Shown here piece after piece: positions 25,781-36,300 of a DNA stretch of 60,876 nucleotides (position 1 is the stretch's first letter; every line of letters starts with the position of its first letter). The translations under genes were made by a program, and so were the position numbers. Source of the stretch: Chloroflexota bacterium (lineage in GTDB: Bacteria > Chloroflexota > Anaerolineae > VGOG01); the NCBI GenBank assembly GCA_030611885.1, contig JAUWOY010000013.1:1-60876 (forward strand), in the 5' to 3' direction. The notes beneath the pieces were generated by a model. The model was given only the letters and a program-made list of their open reading frames with translations. It ran no database searches and was not told the DNA's origin.

Positions 25781-26560
25781 TTACGCGCCGAAAACACGAC
25801 TGGGGGAGAACCCTGTTGCCCCCGTTCTCATTGACGCCAATACAACCCGCACCATATCCCAGCCAGCACCTTGACGCTGCACCTCAAACCAGCGATGCGC
25901 ACGCAGATGGTCTACGGCAAGGGTGAAGCGGAAGGGGAAAAGCTCCGGCAGGTGCAGCAGGTCAGCGAAGGGGAGTTCCTCGGCCGGGTGGGCGCGCAAG
26001 GCACAGGCCAGCAGCCAGGCTTCCAGGTCGGCGTTGCTGGCGGAAAAGCACTGGCGTTTTGGAACATAGGCGTAACGTTGCTCCGATTCGGTCAAAATAC
26101 CCCAATTGCGCAGGGAGGCAACGACCCGCTCCACGGCCTTTTCCAGGGAACCCAGTTGTCCACGTCCGGCTATCAGTCGCTGTTTCACCATGGCAGGTGT
26201 GATGCTGTTCTCTTGCCGCCCTAGTTGTCCAATAGCAGCCGTCACTTCGCGGAAGAAAGAGTAGTAAAGCACAGTCAAACCATAGTGCAGCCAGATCCGG
26301 TCACCGATGATGGGCGTGGCTTGAAAGTAAGTTATCGCTTCGTCGCGAAGTGCCGGGGCGATTCCAGCACTCTTGACCCAGATATTGACGAGTATGTCAA
26401 TGGCTTTTCGTCGGTTGACCGCGCTGGCGATGTCCTGACCCACCACTAACTCCAGGCGCTCTCGGATCTCGGCCGGGTCGGCGGTCTCCGCGCAGAAGGC
26501 AGCGGTGGCGTCTAGCCAGGGGAGAAAGATGGTACGGTTGAAGCCAATCCCTTTGTCCAT
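25781..26560 (-). CDS. brxA: BrxA-like protein (DUF1819) of a BREX operon
   Basis: 259 residues, mostly helical: FLPWLDATAAFCAETADPAEIRERLELVV, RKAIDILVNIWVKSAGIAPALRDEAI, HYGLTVLYYSFFREVTAAIGQLGRQ and a winged-helix-like region (MVKQRLIAGRGQLGSLEKAVERVVASLRNWGIL). Size, position after pglZ and layout fit BrxA (DUF1819), a DNA-binding BREX component. The assignment rests mainly on context plus the pattern of helices. ATG 26560 lies 17 bases after the pglZ stop. It is the last gene of the operon. Confidence 0.65.
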   Translation of the reverse strand: MDKGIGFNRTIFLPWLDATAAFCAETADPAEIRERLELVVGQDIASAVNRRKAIDILVNIWVKSAGIAPALRDEAITYFQATPIIGDRIWLHYGLTVLYYSFFREVTAAIGQLGRQENSITPAMVKQRLIAGRGQLGSLEKAVERVVASLRNWGILTESEQRYAYVPKRQCFSASNADLEAWLLACALRAHPAEELPFADLLHLPELFPFRFTLAVDHLRAHRWFEVQRQGAGWDMVRVVLASMRTGATGFSPSRVFGA

Positions 26561-26577
26561 CAATCTCGCTTTCGCGG

Positions 26578-28545
26578 TCAGACTTCCGAAGTCTGCCAGA
26601 CTTCGGAAGTCTGAGCTATTGTTACCAGAGGTACTACCACCTCATCCAGGGTAGGCCCGCCGTGAGTGACAACGGTCTCGTTGATGGTAGCAAAGGCGTT
26701 GCGCTCCTGGGGCATCAGCACCCAGACATCGTCAGGCAGCAAGCCGTCTTGGCCCCACAGGATGGTCTCAGAAAAGCCCTGTTGCACATTCACGGCGGCG
26801 TGATAATCGCTGTAGATGCGCGCCCTTTTGCCTCGGGTGTCCACCGTGAGTCCCTCGGAAGGCTGCCCGAACCCGCACGCTTCGACGTGGCCGTGGTCGC
26901 TGGTCAGGTAGACAGCGAAGCCTCGCTCTAATAGACCTGCTATCACTTCCTCTACCCGCCTGCCATATTCCTCCAGCCAGACACACAACGACGCCTGAAA
27001 GTCTGTAGCTCCCAGAGTAGCATCGTGTACCATACCATCAATCTTGCTATCTGTCAAACACAGGGCGCGAGTGCGCGCACTGTCCACCTCTGGCGGCGGC
27101 TCATCCCGGTCAAGCGCCAGACGGGAGTAGGGGCAAGCATCCACCAGCAAGCCCTCTCCTGCCCAAAAGGCCGCCCACTGCCCTGGCTCGGTCCGATTGG
27201 TGTCCAATGTGGCCGCGAAGTCGGCCGGGCGCAGACCGCTGACCAGGGCTTGACGGGATATGGCAGTGATGGTGGGAACCTGCGCCAGCAAGAGGTGTTC
27301 CTCGAAGCGCCAATCCGGATGGCGGGCCCGCCACACCGGGCCGATCAGGGCCCAGTCTGCCAGGGCCATGCAATCCAGGATGAGCAGGACCACACGATCG
27401 GCCTGGCCCTGGCGACGCTGATAGGCGATGTAGTGCGGCACGTGGTGGACGTGGTGAGGAGTGGGCAGGCGCTGGCTCCCCAAAGGGGCGTACCGCTGGC
27501 GCAGCCAGGCCAGAAAAGCAACATCCAGCTTGTTCTGCAACCGCTGGTACTCTTTCCGTTGGGCTGAACTCAGGGGGTTGTCGGGGTCGTAGCGCAGGGC
27601 GGTGAGTTCGGCCCAGGCACGAGCGACTGCCTGCCACTGCTCCCAGCGTGCGTCCGGAAGGGACATGTCCAGGTGTTCGGTCAGGACGCTCAGCAGTTCG
27701 GTCGCGCGCCGGGGCCGGCGATCCTCATCCAGGGCCAAGACTGCCGGACGAGCCCAGGCTGGCAAGCGATCAGGCCGATCAACGCTGATGGGCTCCAATG
27801 TACCGCTTCGGACAAGAGCAGGCAGGGCATCCTGTAGTCTGTGATCGGTCTCAAAGCCAAGCAGATAGCGCACTGGCTCCTCGCCCAGGAGTTGGCCGGT
27901 CTGCTGTTGCACACAAGAGCGCCACTGCTCGCGCACGAACGTAGCGAAGGTGTCCCGGCTTGCCAGCAACTCGTCCAGGGGCCAGTCGGCGTAAGCAGTG
28001 ACCTTCCGCAGGTGTGCCAGCAGGCTATCGGCCAGCACGGTGGGCATAGGATCGGCCTGCTGGTGGTACTGGTCAAGCCAGGCAACGAGCTGGGCAGGCT
28101 CCCGCAGCGCGTCAAGGTCGGCGGCGAAGACGTGGCGCAGCAAGAACGCAACCGTGCCTCGCTGGCCCAGGCGGCGCGTGGGTGCAGGTGTCTGGCTCAG
28201 CCGCCAGCGCTGGGCCGGTGTGAGCGCGCGCACCATTGGGTAAACCAAGTTGGGGAAGAAGGTGTGCAGCGCCAGGGTGACGTGGTGGCCCTGTTGCCAA
28301 AGGTCGTAGGGGAGTTCGTTCAGCGAAGCAGCGGTGACAACGATCAGGGGCCGATCGGTGCTGAAGGGGCGCACCTGCTCCACCCGCTGGCGCAGGCGGA
28401 TGGGGTCAGGTTCGTTTAGCAAGGTAAAACCGCCCTCAGCCAACGTGGTCAACACCGCCTCGTCGGCCAGCACGCCGTCGGGGTCGCTGACCAGGGTGAG
28501 GGGGTGAGTATGGAGAGGAAAATGGGCGAGGACAGCAGCTTGCAT
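26578..28545 (-). CDS. pglZ: BREX type 3 phosphatase-like PglZ
   Basis: 655 residues. The C-terminal half is an alkaline-phosphatase-superfamily domain: VVLLILDCMALADW (metal Asp), PTITAISRQALVSGL and YLTSDHGHVEACG (metal Asp/His pair). PglZ is the shared core gene of BREX systems. In BREX the enzyme is needed for phage exclusion; recent work treats it as a nuclease or phosphodiesterase-like factor. The last residues (QTSEVWQTSEV) are encoded by a palindromic repeat at 26579-26613. It lies 9 bases after the SEC-C gene. Confidence 0.85.
   Translation of the reverse strand: MQAAVLAHFPLHTHPLTLVSDPDGVLADEAVLTTLAEGGFTLLNEPDPIRLRQRVEQVRPFSTDRPLIVVTAASLNELPYDLWQQGHHVTLALHTFFPNLVYPMVRALTPAQRWRLSQTPAPTRRLGQRGTVAFLLRHVFAADLDALREPAQLVAWLDQYHQQADPMPTVLADSLLAHLRKVTAYADWPLDELLASRDTFATFVREQWRSCVQQQTGQLLGEEPVRYLLGFETDHRLQDALPALVRSGTLEPISVDRPDRLPAWARPAVLALDEDRRPRRATELLSVLTEHLDMSLPDARWEQWQAVARAWAELTALRYDPDNPLSSAQRKEYQRLQNKLDVAFLAWLRQRYAPLGSQRLPTPHHVHHVPHYIAYQRRQGQADRVVLLILDCMALADWALIGPVWRARHPDWRFEEHLLLAQVPTITAISRQALVSGLRPADFAATLDTNRTEPGQWAAFWAGEGLLVDACPYSRLALDRDEPPPEVDSARTRALCLTDSKIDGMVHDATLGATDFQASLCVWLEEYGRRVEEVIAGLLERGFAVYLTSDHGHVEACGFGQPSEGLTVDTRGKRARIYSDYHAAVNVQQGFSETILWGQDGLLPDDVWVLMPQERNAFATINETVVTHGGPTLDEVVVPLVTIAQTSEVWQTSEV
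26579..26613. repeat. AGACTTCCGAAGTCT palindrome in the pglZ tail
   Basis: Two 17-base inverted copies (26579-26595, 26597-26613). A related hairpin is at 53938-53974. It supplies the final codons of pglZ. Confidence 0.7.
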
Positions 28546-28554
28546 ATCAAGACC

Positions 28555-28776
28555 TCAGCGTTTCCTGCCGCAGCAATGTTTGTACTTGCGCCCGCTGCCA
28601 CAGGGACAGGGATCATTGCGCCCTACTTCCTGCACAACCTCGCTGAGGGCATCCACGTAGTCTTTGGACTGCTTAAGCCCCCAGCCCGTCGTCTCTCGCA
28701 CCCGCTTGACCGCTTCAACTTTCCGGCCTTGGGCTATCAGGGCGCGCACCTGGTCTTCAAGTTCCTTGAGATTCAT
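28555..28776 (-). CDS. L7/L12-C-terminal-like + SEC-C zinc motif protein
   Basis: 73 residues. [31 protein letters not shown] resembles the C-terminal domain of ribosomal protein L7/L12 (K-I-x-V-I-K-x-V-R-E-x-T-G-L-G-L-K-E-A-K). The end, [19 protein letters not shown], is a complete SEC-C motif binding zinc (C-x-C ... CC). SEC-C tails often contact proteins or nucleic acid. Three tandem starts overlap the pglX stop; ATG 28776 has the best distance to GGAG. It is embedded between pglX and pglZ and is not a standard BREX gene. Confidence 0.75.
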   Translation of the reverse strand: MNLKELEDQVRALIAQGRKVEAVKRVRETTGWGLKQSKDYVDALSEVVQEVGRNDPCPCGSGRKYKHCCGRKR

Positions 28777-28778
28777 CA

Positions 28779-31517
28779 TCACTCCACTCGTAATGTCGCG
28801 TTATCGTAGTACATCAGCAAATCCGGGTCTTCCTGCAGCACCCGCTCCGGCAATCGTTCGGCCACCTTGACGATGGTGGCGTAGTCGTGGCGGCGCCAGG
28901 CGTCGGCGAAGCCGGCGCGCACGGCCTCGGTACGGAACTTGCGTAACCGCCTGCGTCCCTCGGTATACTCGGCGAACTCGCGCAGCAGCGCCCGCTGACG
29001 CAGCATCTCCAGGTCGCTGGCCCGGTTGGGATCGGGCACGTACCAGCGGCCCGCCTCATCTTGCAGGAAGTTCTGTTCCAGGATCTCGCTCAGTTCGGGC
29101 AGGACTTCGTGGCGGGCCTGGTGGAGTTGGCGTAGGAACTGGGGCTGGATTGCCTGGTAGGTCTGGGGATAGCCGCCAGTGCTGGAGCCCAACTGCTGGC
29201 GCAGCCATTGGATGGAGCTCTTCTCGTCGCTGACGAAGAGCGTGAGTTGGGCCACCTCGGTGGCTTGCAGGCGGGCGCGGTCGTATTCGGGCGCCTGGTC
29301 GGGCAGGAAGAACATGCCGTCCCGCTCGACGAAGCGCTCCCGAAGGCCCGCGTAGAACTCGGCAGCGGAGAGAGGCACGGTGGCCCCGCGCTGGATGTGA
29401 AAGGCGACCATGCTGTCGAAGAGCAGGTAAGCCTGGCGCTCGGCGACGACTTCCAGCGCGCCATCCAGCTTCACCACGACAGGGAGTTGGGCCAAGTGTT
29501 GGCGCACGAAGTCCCAGGCACCGTCGGCAGTGCCAGCCTGCTCCAGAAAGCGGCGCTCAAAGCCTGTGCGTGGCTTGTAGGCGGAGATGATGAGGTCCTG
29601 CTTGACGGCGCTACTGGTGGTGACCTGCTTGAATGTGCCCTGCTGCTTATCCAACGTGCGCACATCGGCGATCATAAACCCAGCACGCAGGATGGCCTCT
29701 TGTATCGTATTCCAGACGCGGTTTTGTGAATTGTGAAACTCAACGGTCATCCAGCGACCGGGCTTGAGAGCACGATAGAACTCACGGAAGCATTGCTCCA
29801 TCAGCCGCTGGTACTCTGGCAATCCCTTGCGCTGAACTTTGTTGACGATAGCTTCCGGCCCGTTATTGGTGAAGATGCGCAGCCAGGCTTCCCAGAGGAA
29901 ATTGAGTTCAGAGTACATCAGGTTACCGCCAAAGGGAGGATCTACAAAAATGTAGTCCATTGAACTGGAGACAGTTCTAGAGAGATGCGTGGCAGATTGG
30001 GTAGAAACCAAGGCACCATTGCGTGAGAACCTCTTTAGGTGCTGGAGTACCTTAGCAAGCCGCCCGATTTTCCTAGCAATAATGTAACTTAGTGAGGTTT
30101 CCACAACCTGTGAGCCGATGTAGAGGGTGCCGCTAAGTCCTTGGTTTACCTGGGAGTAGTGCGTAGGCACATAGCGAGCCCACTTAGACATACCCATAAT
30201 GGCCTGCTCGAAAGTGAATTGCAGCCAACTACGTAGGCGACTTGGCGTATCGCGAAGCAAATGAAACGCGGCCGCCAACACCCACAGATTTCGCCAAGTG
30301 TAGAAGTGGTGAACGTGGGTGATGCCCATACCGTCGTTGCGGCGCGATTCATCGCCTTCGGGCATCCGATCGGTCGGGAACCAGTAAAGGATGTCACTCT
30401 CTTCGATCTTCTGGATGAGGGCCAGGTCTTCGGTGTCGGGGGACTTCTCGTGACGTTTCTTGCCCACGGAGTAGTTGAGGATCACTGGTACTTGCTTCGC
30501 CCTACGTACCGTGCGGCCTAAGGCCCGGTCGTAAACCGTCTCCCAGGCGCGCTCCACGCGCTGAGCTCCACTGTCCTTGCGGGGGCTTTTGGCGAGCAAT
30601 ACTCGGCAGTCGGGACATTCCCAGGTTCTACGCACCTTCCCCGCTTCCTTGTCCACCGCTACATCCCAGAAGATCATTTCCGCACCACATTGGGGACACA
30701 CAAAGACGTCGCTCCAGACCGTGTAGTTGATGCGGCCCTTCACCCGCTGGGGGTGGTCGCAGTGGGGGTGCCAGGTCTCATACATCCAGCCGCACTCTTC
30801 TTCCACCTCGCGCAGGATGCGCCTGGCCTCCCGCTCGAAGGCTGCCACGTCTACGGGGGTGTTGTAGTTATAGGCGATGAAGGTGGCAGCGGGGCAGAGG
30901 TCCACCAGCACGGCCTTGCGCGCGCCCAGGCGGGAGATGGGCTCGCTGCCATCGTAGACCACGCCGTCATCCACCCGGTAGCCCAGCTCCTCCACCGCCT
31001 TCCGGTCCCCGCAGAGTTGGGCGGCGACGCCGGTCATCCCCGTGCCGCAGAAGCCGTCGAAGACGATGTCGCCAGGGTTGGTGTAGTGCAGGATGTAGCG
31101 CATGATCGCCTTGTGAGGTACTTTGGTGTGGTAGGAGTGGGCGTTGTAGATGGGGTTGTTCTTGCCCTCGGAGACGTCGGAAGCGAAAGGCTCGCGGTGG
31201 TAGACTATTGGACCACCATTGCCATTATCTCGCGAGTCATCGGGCAAGCCTAGCTCCTCACGGATTTGGGCGCGTTCGGCCTGCCAGCGCTCGATGATCT
31301 CTGGCAGGAAGGGATTGGGGCAGGCGGTGTAGTAGGGTGGATCGGAGAGGGCCAGGATTGCCTCGTCGTCGCCGATGGGGAAGCCTTCGATGGCGCGGAA
31401 GTCGGGGTCTTGCAGGTGCTCGTGCAGCCGCTCCAGATACTCGGCCAGTTCGGCGGCGCGAGCGGCTTGCCCAGGAGTGGGTTGGTCGGGGAGGAGCTCG
31501 CGTTGGTGAGTCATCAT
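28779..31517 (-). CDS. pglX: BREX adenine-specific DNA methyltransferase (PglX type)
   Basis: 912 residues. SAM/target motifs: [15 protein letters not shown] (motif I-like) and the catalytic [14 protein letters not shown] (DPPF type of N6-adenine methylases). A zinc ribbon ([12 protein letters not shown] ... CPDCRVLL) sits between them, as in the COG1743-type methylases that serve as PglXI in BREX type 3. N-terminal [18 protein letters not shown] is also characteristic. It would methylate host DNA so that the system spares it. Its ATG overlaps the preceding nucleotidyltransferase stop (TGATG). Confidence 0.85.
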   Translation of the reverse strand: MMTHQRELLPDQPTPGQAARAAELAEYLERLHEHLQDPDFRAIEGFPIGDDEAILALSDPPYYTACPNPFLPEIIERWQAERAQIREELGLPDDSRDNGNGGPIVYHREPFASDVSEGKNNPIYNAHSYHTKVPHKAIMRYILHYTNPGDIVFDGFCGTGMTGVAAQLCGDRKAVEELGYRVDDGVVYDGSEPISRLGARKAVLVDLCPAATFIAYNYNTPVDVAAFEREARRILREVEEECGWMYETWHPHCDHPQRVKGRINYTVWSDVFVCPQCGAEMIFWDVAVDKEAGKVRRTWECPDCRVLLAKSPRKDSGAQRVERAWETVYDRALGRTVRRAKQVPVILNYSVGKKRHEKSPDTEDLALIQKIEESDILYWFPTDRMPEGDESRRNDGMGITHVHHFYTWRNLWVLAAAFHLLRDTPSRLRSWLQFTFEQAIMGMSKWARYVPTHYSQVNQGLSGTLYIGSQVVETSLSYIIARKIGRLAKVLQHLKRFSRNGALVSTQSATHLSRTVSSSMDYIFVDPPFGGNLMYSELNFLWEAWLRIFTNNGPEAIVNKVQRKGLPEYQRLMEQCFREFYRALKPGRWMTVEFHNSQNRVWNTIQEAILRAGFMIADVRTLDKQQGTFKQVTTSSAVKQDLIISAYKPRTGFERRFLEQAGTADGAWDFVRQHLAQLPVVVKLDGALEVVAERQAYLLFDSMVAFHIQRGATVPLSAAEFYAGLRERFVERDGMFFLPDQAPEYDRARLQATEVAQLTLFVSDEKSSIQWLRQQLGSSTGGYPQTYQAIQPQFLRQLHQARHEVLPELSEILEQNFLQDEAGRWYVPDPNRASDLEMLRQRALLREFAEYTEGRRRLRKFRTEAVRAGFADAWRRHDYATIVKVAERLPERVLQEDPDLLMYYDNATLRVE

Positions 31518-32092
31518 CAGCCTGCCTCCTCAAGGACCTTTTCTAGCAGGTCGGTCACATCCAGCTCAACAGACATGCGGTGCAGATAGCCCCGGTCGAG
31601 CCGGTTGCCCTGCACCTTGAGCACGCCCAACACGTCGCGCCACTGGCGGTCGGAGACCTCGCTGCCCATGCGGTACCATTCCAGCTTGGAAAGGATGATG
31701 TCCTCGGCGCTGGTGACGTAAGCGTGGCGTTCGGGGTGCTCGCTCAACAGGTGCAACTGGCGGCGGGCCAACTGGGAGCGGTCGAAAGCGCGCGGCTTGG
31801 CCACGAAGACGTCCACCTTGAACATCGTGTCCAGGTGGATCAAGTTAAAAGAACCATGGCGGCGAATCGCGTCGCGCATCATCTCCGCGTCGGCGTAGAA
31901 GGCATCGCCCAACACCTGGGCCAGCGGCTCGACGTGCTCCAGGCGCAGGTCGGCCACCAGGTCGGCGTCCATGGTGGCACGCATCACGCCGTGCAGCGCG
32001 CTGGCAAACGAGCCGCCAATGGCGTAGGGCACACCAAGAGCATCCAGGGCATCAACTACAGCCAGCGTCACCGCGATTTGCTCTGTCAACAT
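31517..32092 (-). CDS. Nucleotidyltransferase-fold protein, module 1
   Basis: 191 residues. YAIGGSFASALHGVMRATMDADLVADL has the GGS...DxD signature, with a third acidic residue in MFKVDVFV, so the catalytic set is complete. The C-terminal half (ISKLEWYRMGSEVSDRQWRDVLGVLKVQGNRLD-type) is shared by a large family of stand-alone nucleotidyltransferases linked to small helical partners. Such enzymes act in toxin-antitoxin systems (MNT, AbiEii/MenT) by adding nucleotides to tRNA or protein. ATG 32092 (GGAG upstream) overlaps the small partner by 7 bases and the stop is coupled to pglX. Confidence 0.82.
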   Translation of the reverse strand: MLTEQIAVTLAVVDALDALGVPYAIGGSFASALHGVMRATMDADLVADLRLEHVEPLAQVLGDAFYADAEMMRDAIRRHGSFNLIHLDTMFKVDVFVAKPRAFDRSQLARRQLHLLSEHPERHAYVTSAEDIILSKLEWYRMGSEVSDRQWRDVLGVLKVQGNRLDRGYLHRMSVELDVTDLLEKVLEEAG

Positions 32093-32346
32093 TCGTCTTT
32101 CTCCGGCAAGGGGCCATAAACGCGGGCGGCCAGCTCTGGACCCAGCAGCAGACCGGCCATGCGGCGCCGACGTAGGGCAGGAGCGTCGTCGGGGTGACGT
32201 TGGCGCAGCCCAGCCATGGCCAACGTCCATACTGTCTGGCTCATCTCCGCCATCAACGCCATTTTGCGCCAGGGGGGCATCTGCCGCAGTCGCTCGATCT
32301 GCATGTTTTCGATGTCAGGTGAAGTATCCGCAGAAAACACAGTCAC
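32086..32346 (-). CDS. Small helical partner of nucleotidyltransferase, module 1
   Basis: 86 residues: IERLRQMPPWRKMALMAEMSQTVWTLAMAGLRQRHPDDAPALRRRRMAGLLLGPELAARVYGPL, a helical family always seen next to nucleotidyltransferases of this type. It is probably the antitoxin or cofactor. Start GTG 32346 with GAGGTG upstream. Confidence 0.75.
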   Translation of the reverse strand: MTVFSADTSPDIENMQIERLRQMPPWRKMALMAEMSQTVWTLAMAGLRQRHPDDAPALRRRRMAGLLLGPELAARVYGPLPEKDEC

Positions 32347-32374
32347 TATTACACCTCATGAACATAGAGCCATC

Positions 32375-32475
32375 GAATGAATTCGACGGCTGATATGAGA
32401 AACCCGTTGAAACGGGTTGGGACGATGGCTCAACACGTTTTAACGTGTTTTGAATGGCAGGCCGCGAATTCATTC
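32375..32475. repeat. Compound hairpin repeat between the two nucleotidyltransferase modules
   Basis: Outer inverted ends GAATGAATTCG (32375-32385, 32465-32475) enclose two perfect inner hairpins, AACCCGTT/ACGGGTT and AACACGTT/AACGTGTT. The right end forms the stop region of the module 2 gene. It looks like a non-autonomous mobile element. Confidence 0.65.
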
Positions 32476-33120
32476 TTCTTCTATCGCTCTGCGTTCAGCC
32501 TCCTGGCAGGCGGCGGCCTTCACCGCCGCCCAAAGTTCGGCCACATCTTCACCAAGCATTCTGGCCTGGGCATTTACGTAAGCCTCGTCAAGCTTCACGC
32601 TCAGTGCCAAATCGGTGCCCAGATAGTGGAAAACCATCATCTCGTAGATGTCCGTCTCGTGTTTCCGTGACCGCCCCTCGTCCCAGGCCATCAGCTTGCC
32701 TACAATCACATCCTCGGGGCGAGCGCACCAGATATCGAGAGGTTCCACACCTGGTATCTCAACCGTTTGCCGCACCCGGCGCCCGAATGCCTTACGGTAA
32801 CGTGATGCCATCGTCAATGGAATCAGATCGGCCTTCTCTCCGCGAGTGGTATCTATGATGTTGAACATAATGCCCATACGAATGGAATCGCGCATCTGAA
32901 TCGGGTCAGCGTAGTAGCGCGGGGGTGGATAGACAGCGACTAAAGCCTTGATATGTTCCTCTCCCAAGTTTACGACGATGTCTATATCGTAGGTGGTGCG
33001 GGTGATACCGTACACGACGCCAGCGAACGCGCCGATGACCATGTAGGGCGCGCCAATGGCCTCCAGTGTCTGCAAGATGTCAAGGAAAAGACTAAGGTCC
33101 GGGGGATGTTCGTTCCGCAC
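32470..33120 (-). CDS. Nucleotidyltransferase-fold protein, module 2
   Basis: 216 residues. APYMVIGAFAGVVYGITRTTYDIDIVVNL carries the DxD pair, but the usual GGS is GAF, so the nucleotide loop is altered; a third acidic residue lies in EKADLIPL. The later ARPEDVIVGKLMAWDEGRSRKHETDIYEM matches the same family (DUF6036-like). Start GTG 33120 with GGAGG 9 bases upstream, overlapping the small partner by 29 bases. It is distantly related to module 1, so the two modules are not a recent duplication. Confidence 0.78.
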   Translation of the reverse strand: MRNEHPPDLSLFLDILQTLEAIGAPYMVIGAFAGVVYGITRTTYDIDIVVNLGEEHIKALVAVYPPPRYYADPIQMRDSIRMGIMFNIIDTTRGEKADLIPLTMASRYRKAFGRRVRQTVEIPGVEPLDIWCARPEDVIVGKLMAWDEGRSRKHETDIYEMMVFHYLGTDLALSVKLDEAYVNAQARMLGEDVAELWAAVKAAACQEAERRAIEEE

Positions 33121-33316
33121 GCGCTAACTCCTCCAATGTTTTCAGGTTGAGCTCTCGAGGTGAGAGATCGGGATACTGCCGACGCAAGCGGCCGCGAATC
33201 AACCCCACCGCCAACTCGCGTGCATCGAGCATCACTCGGATGCGTCCACCGGGGGAAAGGCGGCCCAGCAGCCGCATCTGTTCCAGATCTATCGGATCGA
33301 AGCGATAAGTGTCCAT
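33092..33316 (-). CDS. Small helical partner of nucleotidyltransferase, module 2
   Basis: 74 residues: DPIDLEQMRLLGRLSPGGRIRVMLDARELAVGLIRGRLRRQYPDLSPRELNLKTLEELARAE. It has the same architecture as the 32086-32346 protein (LSPG, Arg-rich helix, YPDLS). It begins 11 bases after the brxC stop. Confidence 0.72.
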   Translation of the reverse strand: MDTYRFDPIDLEQMRLLGRLSPGGRIRVMLDARELAVGLIRGRLRRQYPDLSPRELNLKTLEELARAERTSPGP

Positions 33317-33327
33317 AAGCACACCAC

Positions 33328-36300
33328 CTACTGCCCCAGCGTCAAGCGTGTGTTGCGCGGATCGTGGCCGCGCATGTTCTGGCTCACAAAGCTGATAAAG
33401 CGACGCTGCAGTTCCTCGACGATGCAGGGCAGGCCGCCCTCTTTCAGGGCCTCCAGCAAACTGTCCACTGGCAGAGTAAGAGCTTCGATACCGCGCAGGG
33501 CTTGAGTGGCTGCGGTCACGAAACCGTCGGGGATAGTTGGATCATCGTCGCTCTGGCCCAGGAATCGCTCAATCGGCTGGCGCTCGGCCGGTGTCATCGC
33601 CTCCAGGCTGCGCTGGGCGGTCTCACTGGTCAGATTGGCCTGCAACGCCTGCCGCCAGCGGATCAACAGATCGCTCAGCCGATTGTCTAGTTGATCCAAC
33701 ATTCGATCAGCTTGGCCAATGTGACGGTGTTGCGCCGGTCGCAGGTGACAGAAGGGACAGGTCGGCGTGTCGGCGATAGCGCCCTCGTGGAACTCGCGGC
33801 AGAGAAGTGGAGCCGAAATCGCCTCATTCCAAGCATCCAGCTCTGCTCTGTTGAGCAAGTCAATGACCGACAGCGTGTTCAGTGCTGCCAGACGCGAGTC
33901 GTTGTACAAGCGTTGGCGGCGGTCGTCGGCCTGAGGTCCCAGCACCAGTTGGCGGTGCAGTTCGGCGTAGGCAGCGACGTAATCCGCTTTCAGCGCCTCT
34001 AGCTCGCGGGTCAGGGCCGGCCCGCCGCGCGCCTCCTCTCCTCTGCCCAGACGGCGCACGTCGTCCAGCAATGCCTGGCGAGTGGAGACTGCTCGCTGCG
34101 ACCAGGGATGCCCATCGGGCAGATTGGCCTGAGCCTCGGCCAGGTAAGCGGTCAAGGGCTGAATCTGGCCTACAAGTTCTAGCAACTGCTCCGCCCGCTT
34201 CACAACCTTGCGGTCATCGAGGGCGTCTGTGATCTGGCTGACCGTCAGACGCAGGTTGCGTAGCCTGCCCACCGTGTTGAAGCGACTCAGTTCTTCCAGA
34301 AATTGCTTGTAGCCGCGTAGGTGGGGCAACAGGTCCAGGGTGGACAGCGTAACGTCTGGTAGATCGGTACGTGCGACCACGCCCGATTGGGACTCGATGG
34401 TAAAGCGATCGGTGAAGAGAGACGTGTTCCACAACTGCATTCCCTGCTGGAGGCGACCCTGGATAGTGGCCGTCCGCTCCAGCTCGGCCCCTACGGTGCG
34501 CTGTAGCTCCCGTACAGCTCCCTCGCGGGTGTTCTCATGGCGGATCAGCCCCGGCGCCAGCCCCAGTCCTTCGAAGATCATGGCCCAGAGATTGAGCGGC
34601 AAGGTGCGAGGTCGTTTGTAGAAACGAAAATCGGTCAGGTCAGCGATGGCCGTCGTCGCCGCGCGCTCAATAGTACCGGCGTCCAGTTCCACCCTTCTCC
34701 CCAGGTTCAGCACGATGTCACCGTTGTAGACCAGAGCCAGCAGCACCACAACCGTCCACTCTGGTTCCAGGCGGAAGATCGTGTCCTTTTCAATGGTCTG
34801 AATGCCGCCAGCCACTTGCTCGATCAACTCGCCCCGGTTGACGACCTGGCCCTCGGGCTTACTTTGCAGCACATCCAGGTAGCGACGCGCGTAGCGCGAC
34901 TGGTAGGGACGCACAGTGCCTTCCTCGTCAATCAGCTCCAACCCCTCCAGCACGGCCAGCGCCAGGTTGGTGCGTCCTCGCCCAGCCAGGAAACGAATCG
35001 CTTCCATAGCGTTAGTGGGACGGGCCGCCTCGCTGACCGGCTGGGACAGGCGGTTGAAAGCAGGATAGTCGGAGTAGCGTTCCTCGAACTCGGTCGCCAG
35101 GTGGTAAGCTGCGATCAACCGTAGGAGTTCTTCGATGGTTTGGCTGGCTGTGCTGCGGGTGCGGGCCAGCACTGTCCCCACCGGCTCGGTCACACCCTGG
35201 TAGGTCACCTGCAAGTGGCCTGTCAGATGCTCGCGCAACCAGCGCAGTAGCCGCCGCAGGTGTTCGTCGGCCTTCTCAGCATAAACCTCTCGGTGCGAGG
35301 CTGCCTCAAAGGCCATCGCACGGGCGCCAGCGTACATGCAAACGAGATTCTCGAAGTTCTGGTCAAGCCCAGTCAATTGGAAGATGACCTCATCGGGCCG
35401 CTCCTCATCGTGCCATTCGCGGTCCAGGAAGGGCGGCAACACGTAGACATAGAAGTCGCGCGGAGGCTGGGCGGTGCTGCGTTCGTCGGGCGGGCCGAAG
35501 AAGAGGTAGCCGGGGCGGGTCACCTTGTGCTCGTCCCAGGGCAGCTCGTAGAACCAGATGCGGTGGCCTGTGACGTAGGTGGTGTCGCTCAGGTTGAGGG
35601 CCTGGCGCAGGGCATCGAAGAAGTAGCGATTGAGATCGCCCTTCCCCATAAAGTCGCCTCGCTCGCCGATCTTGGCATCGAAGTCAATGTCTTTCTTGAC
35701 ATCCAAATAGTACTGGCCGTTGGCCTCGTTGCAGGAGATGTACTGGCCGCTGACGGTGCGCATAATCTCGCGCAGCGCCACCTGCACCTGATCCAGCAGG
35801 AACTCGGCCGACGGTTCAGGAAGGCGCACGTGCAGGCAGAGGTCGTCGCGCAGCTCCTCCGGCGTGGCGCCCAGCGGTACGAGGATATCGCTGGTGGTCA
35901 GGCGGTGGACACTGAGGGCGTGGATAATGCGCATGGCAACAGGGAGCAGATGCGGGCGAGTGTAGGCATTGCGGATGCGTCCCTCCAGCACATTGCTCTT
36001 CTCGATGACCTCACCCACGCCGGGCAAACCGCGCATGCTGGGGTTCTCGCGGAGCACGTCCCAGTAGTGATCGTAGGAGATCAACCCAGGCTGATCGGCG
36101 GGCACCTCTTTGTCGAGCAGAGCGCGCATGGCCAAGCTGAAGGTCTTGAGCACTTCCCGCTTTTCGGCCACGTAGACACGCTCGAAGGTCTCGATGTAGG
36201 CCGGATGGATGGGGAAGAGTGGGGCGAACTCGTCCAGTCGCTCGGCCATGCGGCCATAGAGGGGTGTGAACTGGCGTAGATGCTCCGTGATGCGAGCCAA

